NCBI GenBank assembly: GCA_021817685.1
Contig: JAKAGD010000006.1
Span: 1 to 16,871 of the forward strand
Source of the DNA: a bacterium
Lineage (GTDB): Bacteria; Patescibacteriota; Minisyncoccia; Phycocordibacterales; Phycocordibacteraceae
Length of the DNA stretch: 16,871 bases
Direction of reading: 5' to 3'
The position numbers and the translations under genes are program-made. Below are positions 7,416-13,747 of the stretch, piece after piece. Every line of letters starts with the position of its first letter. The first letter of the stretch is position 1. The notes beneath the pieces are model-generated. The model worked only from the letters and a program-made list of their open reading frames with translations. It did not search any database and had not been told where the DNA came from.

Positions 7416-9205
7416 ATCAGGACCGGATACGGAATTTCTCCATTATTGCGCACGTCGACCACGGCAAGTCGACTCTGGCCGATCGCTTGCTTGAGCGCAC
7501 CGGAGCCATCCCCGAGCGCCTCATGCGCGACCAGGTGCTCGACCGCATGGACCTGGAGCGCGAGCGCGGCATTACCATCAAGATGCAGCCGGTGCGGATG
7601 CAGTACCGCGATTATGTGCTGAACCTCATTGATACGCCCGGGCACATCGATTTCTCCTATGAAGTTTCGCGCGCGCTCCACGCGGTGGAGGGTGTTCTAC
7701 TTCTTGTCGATTCAACGCAGGGCGTGCAGGCGCAGACGCTCACGACGCTCGCTATGGCCAAAGAGCAGGGGTGCGTCATCATACCGGTCGTTTCCAAGAT
7801 AGACTCGCCGGCCGCGCGCGTCGCTGAAGTCTCAGCCGAGCTCGCGAAGCTCGTGCGCGTACCGGTGGAGGACGTGCTCGCCGTATCGGGGAAGACGGGA
7901 GCGGGCGTACCCGAATTGCTCGAGGCGATCGTGCAGCGAATACCCCCTCCCCGGAGCTCTTCAAGAGAGGATGAGCCGCGGGGCCTTATCTTTGATTTCT
8001 CCTATTCAACGCACCGCGGCGTCGCCGTCTATCTGCGCGTGTTCGACGGAACCTTCAAGAAAGGACAGCCGCTTCGGTTCCACGCGGCAGGAAAAGAGTT
8101 CATCGCGCTTGAGACCGGCATCTTCACCCCGGGCGAGACGCCCGCCGATTCGCTCTCGGCCGGAGAGATCGGCTACATCGTGACCGGCATCAAGGAGCCG
8201 GGCGTGGTGGCGGTCGGCGATACCATCGGCGCGGTACGAGGCGCTCTGCCGGCTTTGCCGGGCTATGAGCGCGTACGGCCGGTCGTCTGGGCCTCCGTCT
8301 ACCCGGAGAGCCAGGATGACCTGCCGCTATTGCGTAAATCGCTTGAACGCCTGCGCCTCTCCGACTCGTCGCTCTCCTTTGAAGAGGAATCTTCCGGGGT
8401 GCTCGGGCGCGGGTTCCGGTGCGGTTTCCTGGGCCTTCTCCACCTGGAGATAGTCACCGAGCGCCTGCGCCGCGAATTCAATCTTTCGCTCATCGTCACC
8501 ATTCCGACCATTTCCTACGTGGTCACAAAGACGAACGGCGTGCGGGAGACCATTTACACGCCGGCGAAATTTCCCGAGTTCGGCGATATAGAGAAGATAG
8601 AGGAGCCGTGGGCGAAGGTCATCATCATCACTCCGCCCGACTGCGTGAGCGCGCTCGTGCAGATGCTCTACGACCACGAGGCGCAGACACTCGCGACCGA
8701 AACGTTCGGCGACGGCCGCATTGAGATGACCATCGAAATGCCGCTGCGGGAACTCATGCGCGGCTTCTTCGACAAATTGAAGAACATCTCTTCGGGCTAC
8801 GCCTCGCTTTCCTATGAAATACTTCCCGAGCGGGAGGCGGACGTGGTGCGGCTCGATGTGCTCGTCGCTGATGAGCCGGTCGCTGCGTTCGCGCGCGTGG
8901 TCGCGCGCCGCCGCGTGGAGGAGGAAGCGGAGAAGATGGTGGAGAAGCTCCACGGTCTTCTGCCGAAACAGCTCTTCGTCACGAAGATCCAGGGCAAGGC
9001 GCTCGGGCGCATCATCTCTTCAAGAACGCTTTCCGCGATGCGCAAAGATGTCACGGGGTATCTCTACGGCGGCGACGTCTCGCGAAAGAACAAGCTCCTC
9101 GACAAGCAGAAGCGCGGCAAGAAGAAATTGCTTGAGCGCGGGAAAGGGAAGGTGAACATCCCCGAAGAGGTGTTCATGAAGATGGTGCAGTCGAGCGCGG
9201 AGTAG
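7412..9205 (+). CDS. lepA: Elongation factor 4 (LepA), ribosomal back-translocase GTPase
   Basis: Translational GTPase that acts on stalled or mis-translocated ribosomes. At 597 residues it matches the family length. GTPase motifs: G1 AHVDHGKST (13-21), G2 ERGITI (51-56), G3 DTPGH (74-78). The G4 motif is SKID at 128-131 instead of NKID, and G5 is SGKTG instead of SAKTG; both differ from the usual form. The EF-G-like domains and the LepA-specific C-terminal domain follow, with YGGDVSRKNKLLDKQKRGKK near the end (canonical [20 protein letters not shown]) and a GKVNIPEEVF tail. It starts at the ATG overlapping the murJ stop and is thus the second gene of a murJ-lepA operon. A palindromic element begins four bases after its stop and may end the transcript. 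Confidence 0.95.
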   Translation: MNQDRIRNFSIIAHVDHGKSTLADRLLERTGAIPERLMRDQVLDRMDLERERGITIKMQPVRMQYRDYVLNLIDTPGHIDFSYEVSRALHAVEGVLLLVDSTQGVQAQTLTTLAMAKEQGCVIIPVVSKIDSPAARVAEVSAELAKLVRVPVEDVLAVSGKTGAGVPELLEAIVQRIPPPRSSSREDEPRGLIFDFSYSTHRGVAVYLRVFDGTFKKGQPLRFHAAGKEFIALETGIFTPGETPADSLSAGEIGYIVTGIKEPGVVAVGDTIGAVRGALPALPGYERVRPVVWASVYPESQDDLPLLRKSLERLRLSDSSLSFEEESSGVLGRGFRCGFLGLLHLEIVTERLRREFNLSLIVTIPTISYVVTKTNGVRETIYTPAKFPEFGDIEKIEEPWAKVIIITPPDCVSALVQMLYDHEAQTLATETFGDGRIEMTIEMPLRELMRGFFDKLKNISSGYASLSYEILPEREADVVRLDVLVADEPVAAFARVVARRRVEEEAEKMVEKLHGLLPKQLFVTKIQGKALGRIISSRTLSAMRKDVTGYLYGGDVSRKNKLLDKQKRGKKKLLERGKGKVNIPEEVFMKMVQSSAE

Positions 9206-9209
9206 AAGC

Positions 9210-9368
9210 GGACCGCGGCAATGTGATTTTGGAGCACGCGTCGTCCCGCCCTGCCGCGGGACGCGCTCACTCTCGGCGTCGCAAATTGCGTCGCAGCTGC
9301 CCTTCGGCGCCGCAATTCGCCATGCTGCTCCGCCTCCGAGAGTCTCCAAAATCACATTGCCGCGGTCC
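9210..9368. repeat. 159-bp palindromic element with perfect 25-bp terminal inverted repeats (MITE-like)
   Basis: The ends 9210-9234 (beginning GGACCGCGGCAATGTG) and 9344-9368 are exact reverse complements over 25 bases. Inside are nested dyads: a hairpin at 9238-9266 (GTCCCGC/GCGGGAC plus three outer pairs across a one-base bulge), ACTCTCGG at 9269-9276 with CCGAGAGT at 9336-9343, and AATTGCG at 9284-9290 with CGCAATT at 9311-9317. It fills the lepA to ftsB-like gap almost completely and codes for nothing. No convincing target-site duplication flanks it. It could be a non-autonomous mobile element, a structured RNA, or a terminator for lepA; more than one can hold. Confidence 0.85.
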
Positions 9369-9383
9369 CTTTGAGTTATCGGG

Positions 9384-9389
9384 TATACT
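9384..9389 (+). promoter_or_regulatory. -10 box of a probably leaderless promoter for the FtsB-like gene
   Basis: TATACT is followed by six bases and the ATG at 9396, the same geometry as at murJ. No -35 with proper spacing is visible. It starts 15 bases after the palindromic element ends. Confidence 0.6.
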
Positions 9390-9395
9390 GGGGTA

Positions 9396-9734
9396 ATGCG
9401 CGCGGAACAGTGGCGAAAGGGGATTCTTATCGGCGTCCTATTGCTCGCCGCATTCTGGCTCGTGTCGAATATTTGGGGACTGGCGGGCAAGGCGCACGTC
9501 GCGGTATCCCAAGCGAACGACGCGAAGTGGCAATACGAGGAGCTGGAAGCCCGCAAAGCGACGCTCGCGGCGAACCTGGCCGCTCTGGACACGGCGCGCG
9601 GCAAGGAGGCCGCCATCCGGACCGCGTTCGGGGTTGCAAGGCCCGGGGAAGAGGTTATCGTGGTGGTGCCGCCGGCAACGGCGACCCCCACCACGACCCC
9701 GTCCTGGTGGGAAAAAGTATTGAGTTGGTTCTGA
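9396..9734 (+). CDS. FtsB/DivIC-like septum formation initiator protein
   Basis: Small bitopic membrane protein of the divisome that links cytoplasmic and outer division proteins. The 112 residues contain a short basic N-terminus, one membrane helix (about 9-29, ILIGVLLLAAFWLVSNIWGL), then a coiled-coil-like stretch (about 35-72, with ANDAKWQYEELEARKATLAA), then the family's closing AFGVARPGEEVIVV motif at about 77-90. The tail is a proline/threonine stretch ending in WWEKVLSWF. It belongs to the DivIC/FtsB family (Pfam PF04977) by architecture; a finer assignment between FtsB, DivIC and FtsL is not possible from sequence alone. It ends in TGA two bases before tRNA-Gly and is probably co-transcribed with it. 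Confidence 0.82.
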   Translation: MRAEQWRKGILIGVLLLAAFWLVSNIWGLAGKAHVAVSQANDAKWQYEELEARKATLAANLAALDTARGKEAAIRTAFGVARPGEEVIVVVPPATATPTTTPSWWEKVLSWF

Positions 9735-9735
9735 T

Positions 9736-9806
9736 GCGGGATTGGTTTAGTGGTAGGACGCGACCTTCCCAAGGTTGAGGCACGAGTTCGATTCTCGTAT
9801 CCCGCA
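9736..9806 (+). tRNA. tRNA-Gly, anticodon CCC, 3' CCA not encoded
   Basis: A full cloverleaf: acceptor GCGGGAT (9736-9742) with ATCCCGC (9799-9805), D arm with AGTGGTA loop, anticodon stem CGACC/GGTTG with loop TTCCCAA giving anticodon CCC (reads GGG), T stem ACGAG/CTCGT with TTCGATT loop, discriminator A9806. The next bases are CCT, so CCA must be added by nucleotidyltransferase. The gene begins two bases after the FtsB-like stop. The serine recombinase gene on the minus strand ends inside it, which marks the tRNA as the insertion target of the element to the right. Confidence 0.95.
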
Positions 9807-11273
9807 CCTTTGGAGAATATTTGACGTTCCGGCGCTCGCCGTGAACGGTTTTGCGGCGTCAATAGATAACTTTCCGTCCTTCATCGAAAGGTTCGAACCC
9901 ACAGTTTCGAGGATTAGGCGCTTCGTTCGCTCATCCCCAGCCTGAAAGCATTCCGTGGCTCTATTGCTGAACGAAATGAGTAGTTTCGCGGGTTCGAACC
10001 AATCTTGCGTATGGTCCAGTCCATCTATGCGCTCGTTGAGTGAAATCTCGTCCAAGGAGAGTTTCTGCCGCCGTTCCATGAATTCTTCATCGGAAATGAA
10101 TCCGCGCACGCGCAGATCGACCAGCGTGTCGCGCTGTTGCTGGACCTCTGCCGAGCTGCGTTCAAGTTGTGCCCGCGCCCGTTCCCGGTCGTGGTCCGCT
10201 TTCTCGGCGTCCAAGGAGGTTTCCACGAGAAAGCGATGTAGGTCTTCGTCTACTGTCAGTGAGGTGAGAAACTGAACAATCTGCCGTTCAAGCGCCTTTG
10301 CCTCGATAGAAGACTGGGAACATCGCTCGCCCAAGTTTCGCTTCGTGCAGTGATAGTAGATATAACGCGAACCGTATCGATTCACCTTCTGCTCAGCGGT
10401 TACCATCAGTCCGCAGGCACCACAGCGAATCATGCCGGTAAAGGGGAATTGGTGTCGTTGCGGCTTCGTTGTCCCCGGTCTCCCAAGCCAGTCCTGAAGA
10501 CGCTGAAACTCCACCGTCGTGATCATGGCTTTGTGCTTGCCGGGATAAAGGGCTCCGTTCCAGAGGAAATGCCCTGTGTAGTATGGATTGGCGAGCATTT
10601 TATAGAGCGTACTCAAAGCGAGCGGACGCCCGCCAGATCGCTTGTGTTTCGGCGTACGGTAGCCCCATTCACTGTTTGCTTTGAGGAGGAGCTGCTTTAC
10701 TGAATACACTCCTGTCAGCGCTAACCGGAAGAGTTGCTCCACCATGGGGAAGTGCACGGGATCAGGAATGATTGTCTTGGTTTCCTTGCAGTTCCGGTAG
10801 CCGATCGGAACCGGCCCAGGCCTCCATCCGCGCTCTACCTTCGTCCGATTCCCTCGCTTCACATTCTCACTCAAGCTATCGACGTAATACTTCGAGAAGG
10901 TGAAGAGCGTTGATAGCATCATCTTTCCATTCGGACTATTCTCGAACGAGGCAGATGCGAATTTGAGGTCTTTGAGAATCTTCTGGTCGAGCAGGTAAAT
11001 GATACGGCCACCATCCACAGAATTGCGGGCGAGGCGATCGGGGTGCCAGGCGATAATTCCTTGGGCTTCCCCCTTTTCGAGCCGTTTGATCATATGATCA
11101 AAAACTGGGCGCCCTGGTGCCTTGGCGCTTCGAGCTTCACTTAACATTTCAACGATCTGAATGTCGGGTTGAGCGCCGAAAAGCCGCGCGATTTCTGACC
11201 GCTGCGATTCAATAGAAAGGATTTGTCGATCCTCTGATTCCGTAGATTTTCGGCAATAGACGAAGTACCTCAT
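9747..11273 (-). CDS. Large serine recombinase (site-specific integrase) ending inside tRNA-Gly
   Basis: Integrates and excises the mobile element by serine-mediated strand exchange. The protein is 508 residues from ATG 11273; a longer frame to 11387 adds an unlikely 38 residues and would run into the divergent gene. The resolvase domain (about 1-145) starts MRYFVYCRKS with catalytic S10, followed by SIESQR (20-25) and WHPDRLARN (76-84) with the conserved arginines. The Recombinase domain spans about 150-270. A zinc ribbon has C284, C287, C309 and C318, and a coiled coil covers about 320-420. After KPFTASAG the last 19 residues (490-508) are read from the complement of tRNA-Gly, with the stop in the D loop. 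In the excised circle the tail must differ. No Shine-Dalgarno is seen; two dyads lie just upstream of the start. Confidence 0.93.
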   Translation of the reverse strand: MRYFVYCRKSTESEDRQILSIESQRSEIARLFGAQPDIQIVEMLSEARSAKAPGRPVFDHMIKRLEKGEAQGIIAWHPDRLARNSVDGGRIIYLLDQKILKDLKFASASFENSPNGKMMLSTLFTFSKYYVDSLSENVKRGNRTKVERGWRPGPVPIGYRNCKETKTIIPDPVHFPMVEQLFRLALTGVYSVKQLLLKANSEWGYRTPKHKRSGGRPLALSTLYKMLANPYYTGHFLWNGALYPGKHKAMITTVEFQRLQDWLGRPGTTKPQRHQFPFTGMIRCGACGLMVTAEQKVNRYGSRYIYYHCTKRNLGERCSQSSIEAKALERQIVQFLTSLTVDEDLHRFLVETSLDAEKADHDRERARAQLERSSAEVQQQRDTLVDLRVRGFISDEEFMERRQKLSLDEISLNERIDGLDHTQDWFEPAKLLISFSNRATECFQAGDERTKRLILETVGSNLSMKDGKLSIDAAKPFTASAGTSNILQRCGIRESNSCLNLGKVASYH

Positions 11274-11280
11274 GGTTAGG

Positions 11281-11304
11281 GCGTATACGAATCTAGCGTA
11301 TACG
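11281..11304. promoter_or_regulatory. Direct repeat of GCGTATACG dyads upstream of the recombinase
   Basis: GCGTATACG occurs at 11281-11289 and 11296-11304, 15 bases apart, each containing the 8-bp palindrome CGTATACG. They lie 8 bases upstream of the recombinase ATG in the gap to the divergent ATPase gene. They are candidate operators for autoregulation; the TATACG on the minus strand could also act as a weak -10 box. Confidence 0.5.
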
Positions 11305-11378
11305 TCGTGTTTGTCACGGGGTAGGCGGGGAATACGTGCGCGGGTGGCACGACTACCCCCCTTCGCCGAACTCGGCAT

Positions 11379-12734
11379 GTGGCCCATGCTGATATCCGCA
11401 TGGAGAATGCCGCCGCAAATCAGTCCAGGATACCAACCGTCTCGCGCGTTCTTCCGGACGGCCGATTTGTTGAGCTTGTCTATGTGAAGGACGAGCGCCG
11501 GACCATGCTTGCCGTTTGCGATGGCGACTCCATTTCGCTAGTGGATGGTGTGCCTCTGCAACCGAGGGCACAGCTCCTCCCGGTCCCAGCAACTAATAAC
11601 CTGATCAAGCACGAGGCGGTGTTGCTCGCGGAAAAACCGGAACCATACGCCTCAGTCTCCGAGCTGGTCGTGGCCATCCAGAAGTACCTGTACCGTTACG
11701 TGGACCTCTCCGACCAATTCCTTCGCATCGCCAGCTACTACATCCTCCTCACCTGGGTGTACGACGCCTTCAACGAACTCCCGTACCTGCGTCTCCGCGG
11801 CGACTACGGCTCAGGGAAGACCCGGGCGCTCATGGTCATCGGCTCCCTCTGCTACAAAGCCTTCTTCGCGAGCGGCGCCTCAACAGTCTCGCCGATCTTC
11901 CACGTCCTCGACACCTTCCGAGGCACCCTTATCTTCGACGAGGCCGATTTCCGGTTTAGCGACGAGAGATCGGAACTCGTGAAGATATTCAACAACGGCA
12001 ACGCCAAGGGCTTTCCTGTGCTCCGCACGGCGATGACGGCAAAGCGCGAATTCGACCCGCGCGCGTTCAATGTCTTCGGTCCCAAGATCGTCGCCATGCG
12101 CCGCTCATTCGAGGATCAAGCCCTTGAGAGCCGGTTTCTCACCGAAGAGACGGGCCAGCGCGCTATGCGCGGCGACATTCCGCTCAATTTGCCGGACGCG
12201 CAGAAAGTGGAAGCCGCGAAGCTGCGCAATCAGCTTCTCATGTATCGCTTCCAGAACCTGAAAGGTATCCGCGCAGACGAGTCCCTCGTTGACCCGGCGC
12301 TGTCGCCCCGCCTGAACCAGATACTGATACCGCTCCTCTCCATCATTGACGACGAAGCGTTGCGCGACGACATACGACAAGCCGTTCGAACCTTCGATCA
12401 AGCGCTCTTCTCCGAACGCTCCGCGTCTGCCGAAGCAGGCGTTCTTGAAGTTCTTGGGGAGCTATTCGCTGAGACAAACCGCCCGAGCGTGCCCATTTCC
12501 GAGATTACCGACGCTTTTGCCGGTCGTTTTGGCCAAGAGTACGATAGGCCGATTACGGCGCGATATATCGGCGGCATCTTGCGAAAGCGGCTCCACCTTG
12601 CGACCTACAAGAGCCACGGCGTGTACGTGGTCCCTGTCTCGGAGAAACCGAAGGTGGACCAGCTCTGCATCCGCTACGGTGTCACGGATTCTCACGCGGG
12701 GACCCCAGAAGAGCAGTCGGCCAAGCCTGAGTAA
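11379..12734 (+). CDS. Mobile-element P-loop ATPase, SF3/DUF3631-like helicase with C-terminal winged-helix region
   Basis: Probable DNA helicase or replication ATPase of the element. It is 451 residues from GTG 11379; ATG 11400 (444 residues) is an equally plausible start, and neither has a Shine-Dalgarno. Walker A is GDYGSGKT at 141-148, Walker B is TLIFDEAD at 183-190, and further on FNVFGPKIVAMR (sensor-1-like) and ALESRF (arginine-finger-like) fit the order found in SF3-like and DUF3631-type ATPases of mobile elements. The last 100 residues (about 350-440, with SVPISEITDAFAGRF and ITARYIGGILRKRL) look like a winged helix for DNA binding. No primase domain is fused at the N-terminus, which is unusual because many relatives are primase-helicase fusions. 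It diverges from the recombinase and is followed after 18 bases by an unknown small gene. Confidence 0.72.
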   Translation: MAHADIRMENAAANQSRIPTVSRVLPDGRFVELVYVKDERRTMLAVCDGDSISLVDGVPLQPRAQLLPVPATNNLIKHEAVLLAEKPEPYASVSELVVAIQKYLYRYVDLSDQFLRIASYYILLTWVYDAFNELPYLRLRGDYGSGKTRALMVIGSLCYKAFFASGASTVSPIFHVLDTFRGTLIFDEADFRFSDERSELVKIFNNGNAKGFPVLRTAMTAKREFDPRAFNVFGPKIVAMRRSFEDQALESRFLTEETGQRAMRGDIPLNLPDAQKVEAAKLRNQLLMYRFQNLKGIRADESLVDPALSPRLNQILIPLLSIIDDEALRDDIRQAVRTFDQALFSERSASAEAGVLEVLGELFAETNRPSVPISEITDAFAGRFGQEYDRPITARYIGGILRKRLHLATYKSHGVYVVPVSEKPKVDQLCIRYGVTDSHAGTPEEQSAKPE

Positions 12735-12752
12735 CCGCGCTGCGTACGAGTT

Positions 12753-13124
12753 GTGAAGCCTGATACCGATACCCTAAGCCTTGCCGCGTTTGTCGCCGAA
12801 ATCCGTCGGCGCGCTCCGCGAGGAACCCTCCTGGTGTCCGAAGATGAGCTTCGCGATCCTCTGTCGTCGATCGTGGGGCGAATCCATAGCGATCCATACA
12901 CCATGGAAAACCGGCTGGTCCAGAAACTGCTGCGTCGCCTCGCCGGGGGCTTGGATGTAGACGAGTTCCGGCTGACGGAAATCTTCACCTTTGGCCCTGC
13001 GACGCTCGTGATTCTCTCGGCCCTTATCGACGACTTTGAAAGTGGTCGGTTTGATCGCGCAGCGCTCTGCGCTGCCCTGGATAGCGCTGGATATCAACCT
13101 GATGTCCACAGCGATGGAGCATAA
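12753..13124 (+). CDS. Unknown 123-residue protein of the mobile element
   Basis: I do not recognise it. It starts at GTG 12753, 18 bases after the ATPase stop, in the same direction and so probably in one operon. The predicted protein is mainly helical, acidic overall, with no membrane segment, cysteine cluster or nucleotide-binding motif. An N-terminal LAAFVAEIRRRAPRG and a central ENRLVQKLLRRLAGGLD suggest amphipathic helices. Its stop is eleven bases before a large inverted-repeat element. Coding support is its position, codon-like composition and lack of a better overlapping frame; the reading on the opposite strand here is a shadow. Confidence 0.6.
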   Translation: MKPDTDTLSLAAFVAEIRRRAPRGTLLVSEDELRDPLSSIVGRIHSDPYTMENRLVQKLLRRLAGGLDVDEFRLTEIFTFGPATLVILSALIDDFESGRFDRAALCAALDSAGYQPDVHSDGA

Positions 13125-13134
13125 CGGCACCGCC

Positions 13135-13270
13135 GGGTGGACGTGGGGACGTGGGGACGTACAGAGAGATATCGGGAAGCAGATTTCTCATATTCTTTCG
13201 GACCTCATTTCTCCAGGGCGGACGATTTTCCGACACCTGCTGCCACGTCCCCACGTCCCCATGTCTACCC
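13135..13270. repeat. 136-bp inverted-repeat element built from GTGGGGAC units
   Basis: The left end 13135-13160 and the reverse complement of the right end 13245-13270 match at 24 of 26 bases. Each arm holds tandem copies of the 8-base unit GTGGGGAC followed by GT, and outer ends GGGTGGAC (left) and GGGTAGAC (right, minus strand). An 84-bp non-repeated middle separates them. The element fills more than half the gap between the unknown gene and the XRE gene. No target-site duplication is evident. A MITE or paired REP, an iteron-type replication site and a transcription barrier are the options. Confidence 0.75.
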
Positions 13271-13302
13271 GTCATATCCTCATAGGCACGATTCCACCCC
13301 TA

Positions 13303-13322
13303 GTGCGCGCTTCGGTGCGCGC
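13303..13322. other. Small GC hairpin in the leader of the XRE gene
   Basis: GTGCGCGC is repeated directly at 13303-13310 and 13315-13322, and the GCGCGC cores can pair across a TTCGGT loop. It is followed by an A-rich run, not T, so it is not an intrinsic terminator on the plus strand. It lies 57 bases before the XRE start and could be an operator or only a chance fold. Confidence 0.35.
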
Positions 13323-13378
13323 GAAAATAAAAAGGGTTCCTCCGTCCACTTTAGTAACGGCAGAGGGACACGAAGTCT

Positions 13379-13747
13379 ATGAAAAAGGAGAAATCTGATG
13401 TGCTGTGCTATTTGCGCACGCACCGGAGGGTCTGGGGGCTCACCGTCAAGGAGCTCGCCTCCCTGATCGGCTTCCAGAGCGCGTCGCACATGTCCCGGAT
13501 CGAGCACGGCAAGCGCACCCCGAAGGTCGAGGTTGCGCTTGCCTGCCAGGTGATTTTCGGGATTCCCCCGTCGGCGATGTTTCCCCACGTCTATACCCGG
13601 GTTGAGGACCGAGTCATGTGGAATATCTACCAGCTTCACCTGGCGCTAGAGAACACTACCAGCCTTGCCGGATTACGCAAGCGGGAGCTTTGCGAGCTTG
13701 CCCTGAAGCGCGCGACCGGCAAAGCGAAGCCGCTCGAAGGCATATGA
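13379..13747 (+). CDS. XRE-family helix-turn-helix regulator paired with the RuvC-like gene
   Basis: Sequence-specific DNA-binding protein, 122 residues. The helix-turn-helix spans about 21-48 (LTVKELASLIGFQSAS then HMSRIEHGKRTP), with the usual preceding LRTHRR helix. The second half (CQVIFGIPPSAMFPHVYTRVE) matches a recurring tail of a mobile-element HTH subfamily whose members carry an IFGVP-LFP-type motif. It starts at ATG 13379 without a strong Shine-Dalgarno. The stop TGA overlaps the next gene's ATG (ATGA), so the two are translationally coupled. Likely roles are repressor of the cassette or DNA-targeting partner for the RuvC-like protein. The family call is confident; the function is not known. 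Confidence 0.85.
   Translation: MKKEKSDVLCYLRTHRRVWGLTVKELASLIGFQSASHMSRIEHGKRTPKVEVALACQVIFGIPPSAMFPHVYTRVEDRVMWNIYQLHLALENTTSLAGLRKRELCELALKRATGKAKPLEGI

Noticed and set aside
11318..11359. Possible hairpin GGGGTAG with CTACCCC
   Set aside because: Only seven pairs across a 28-base loop in GC-rich sequence, with no T tract and no gene end nearby; likely chance.
11274..11387. 38-residue N-terminal extension of the serine recombinase
   Set aside because: Serine recombinases begin just before the first strand (here MRYFVYCRKS); the extension overlaps the divergent gene and the control dyads.
13135..13270. CRISPR array
   Set aside because: The repeats are short 8-base tandem units in inverted arms around a single middle, without regular spacers or cas genes.
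13036..13398. Plus-strand open frames spanning the inverted-repeat element
   Set aside because: They translate the repeat arms, overlap the real gene ends and have no recognisable domain.
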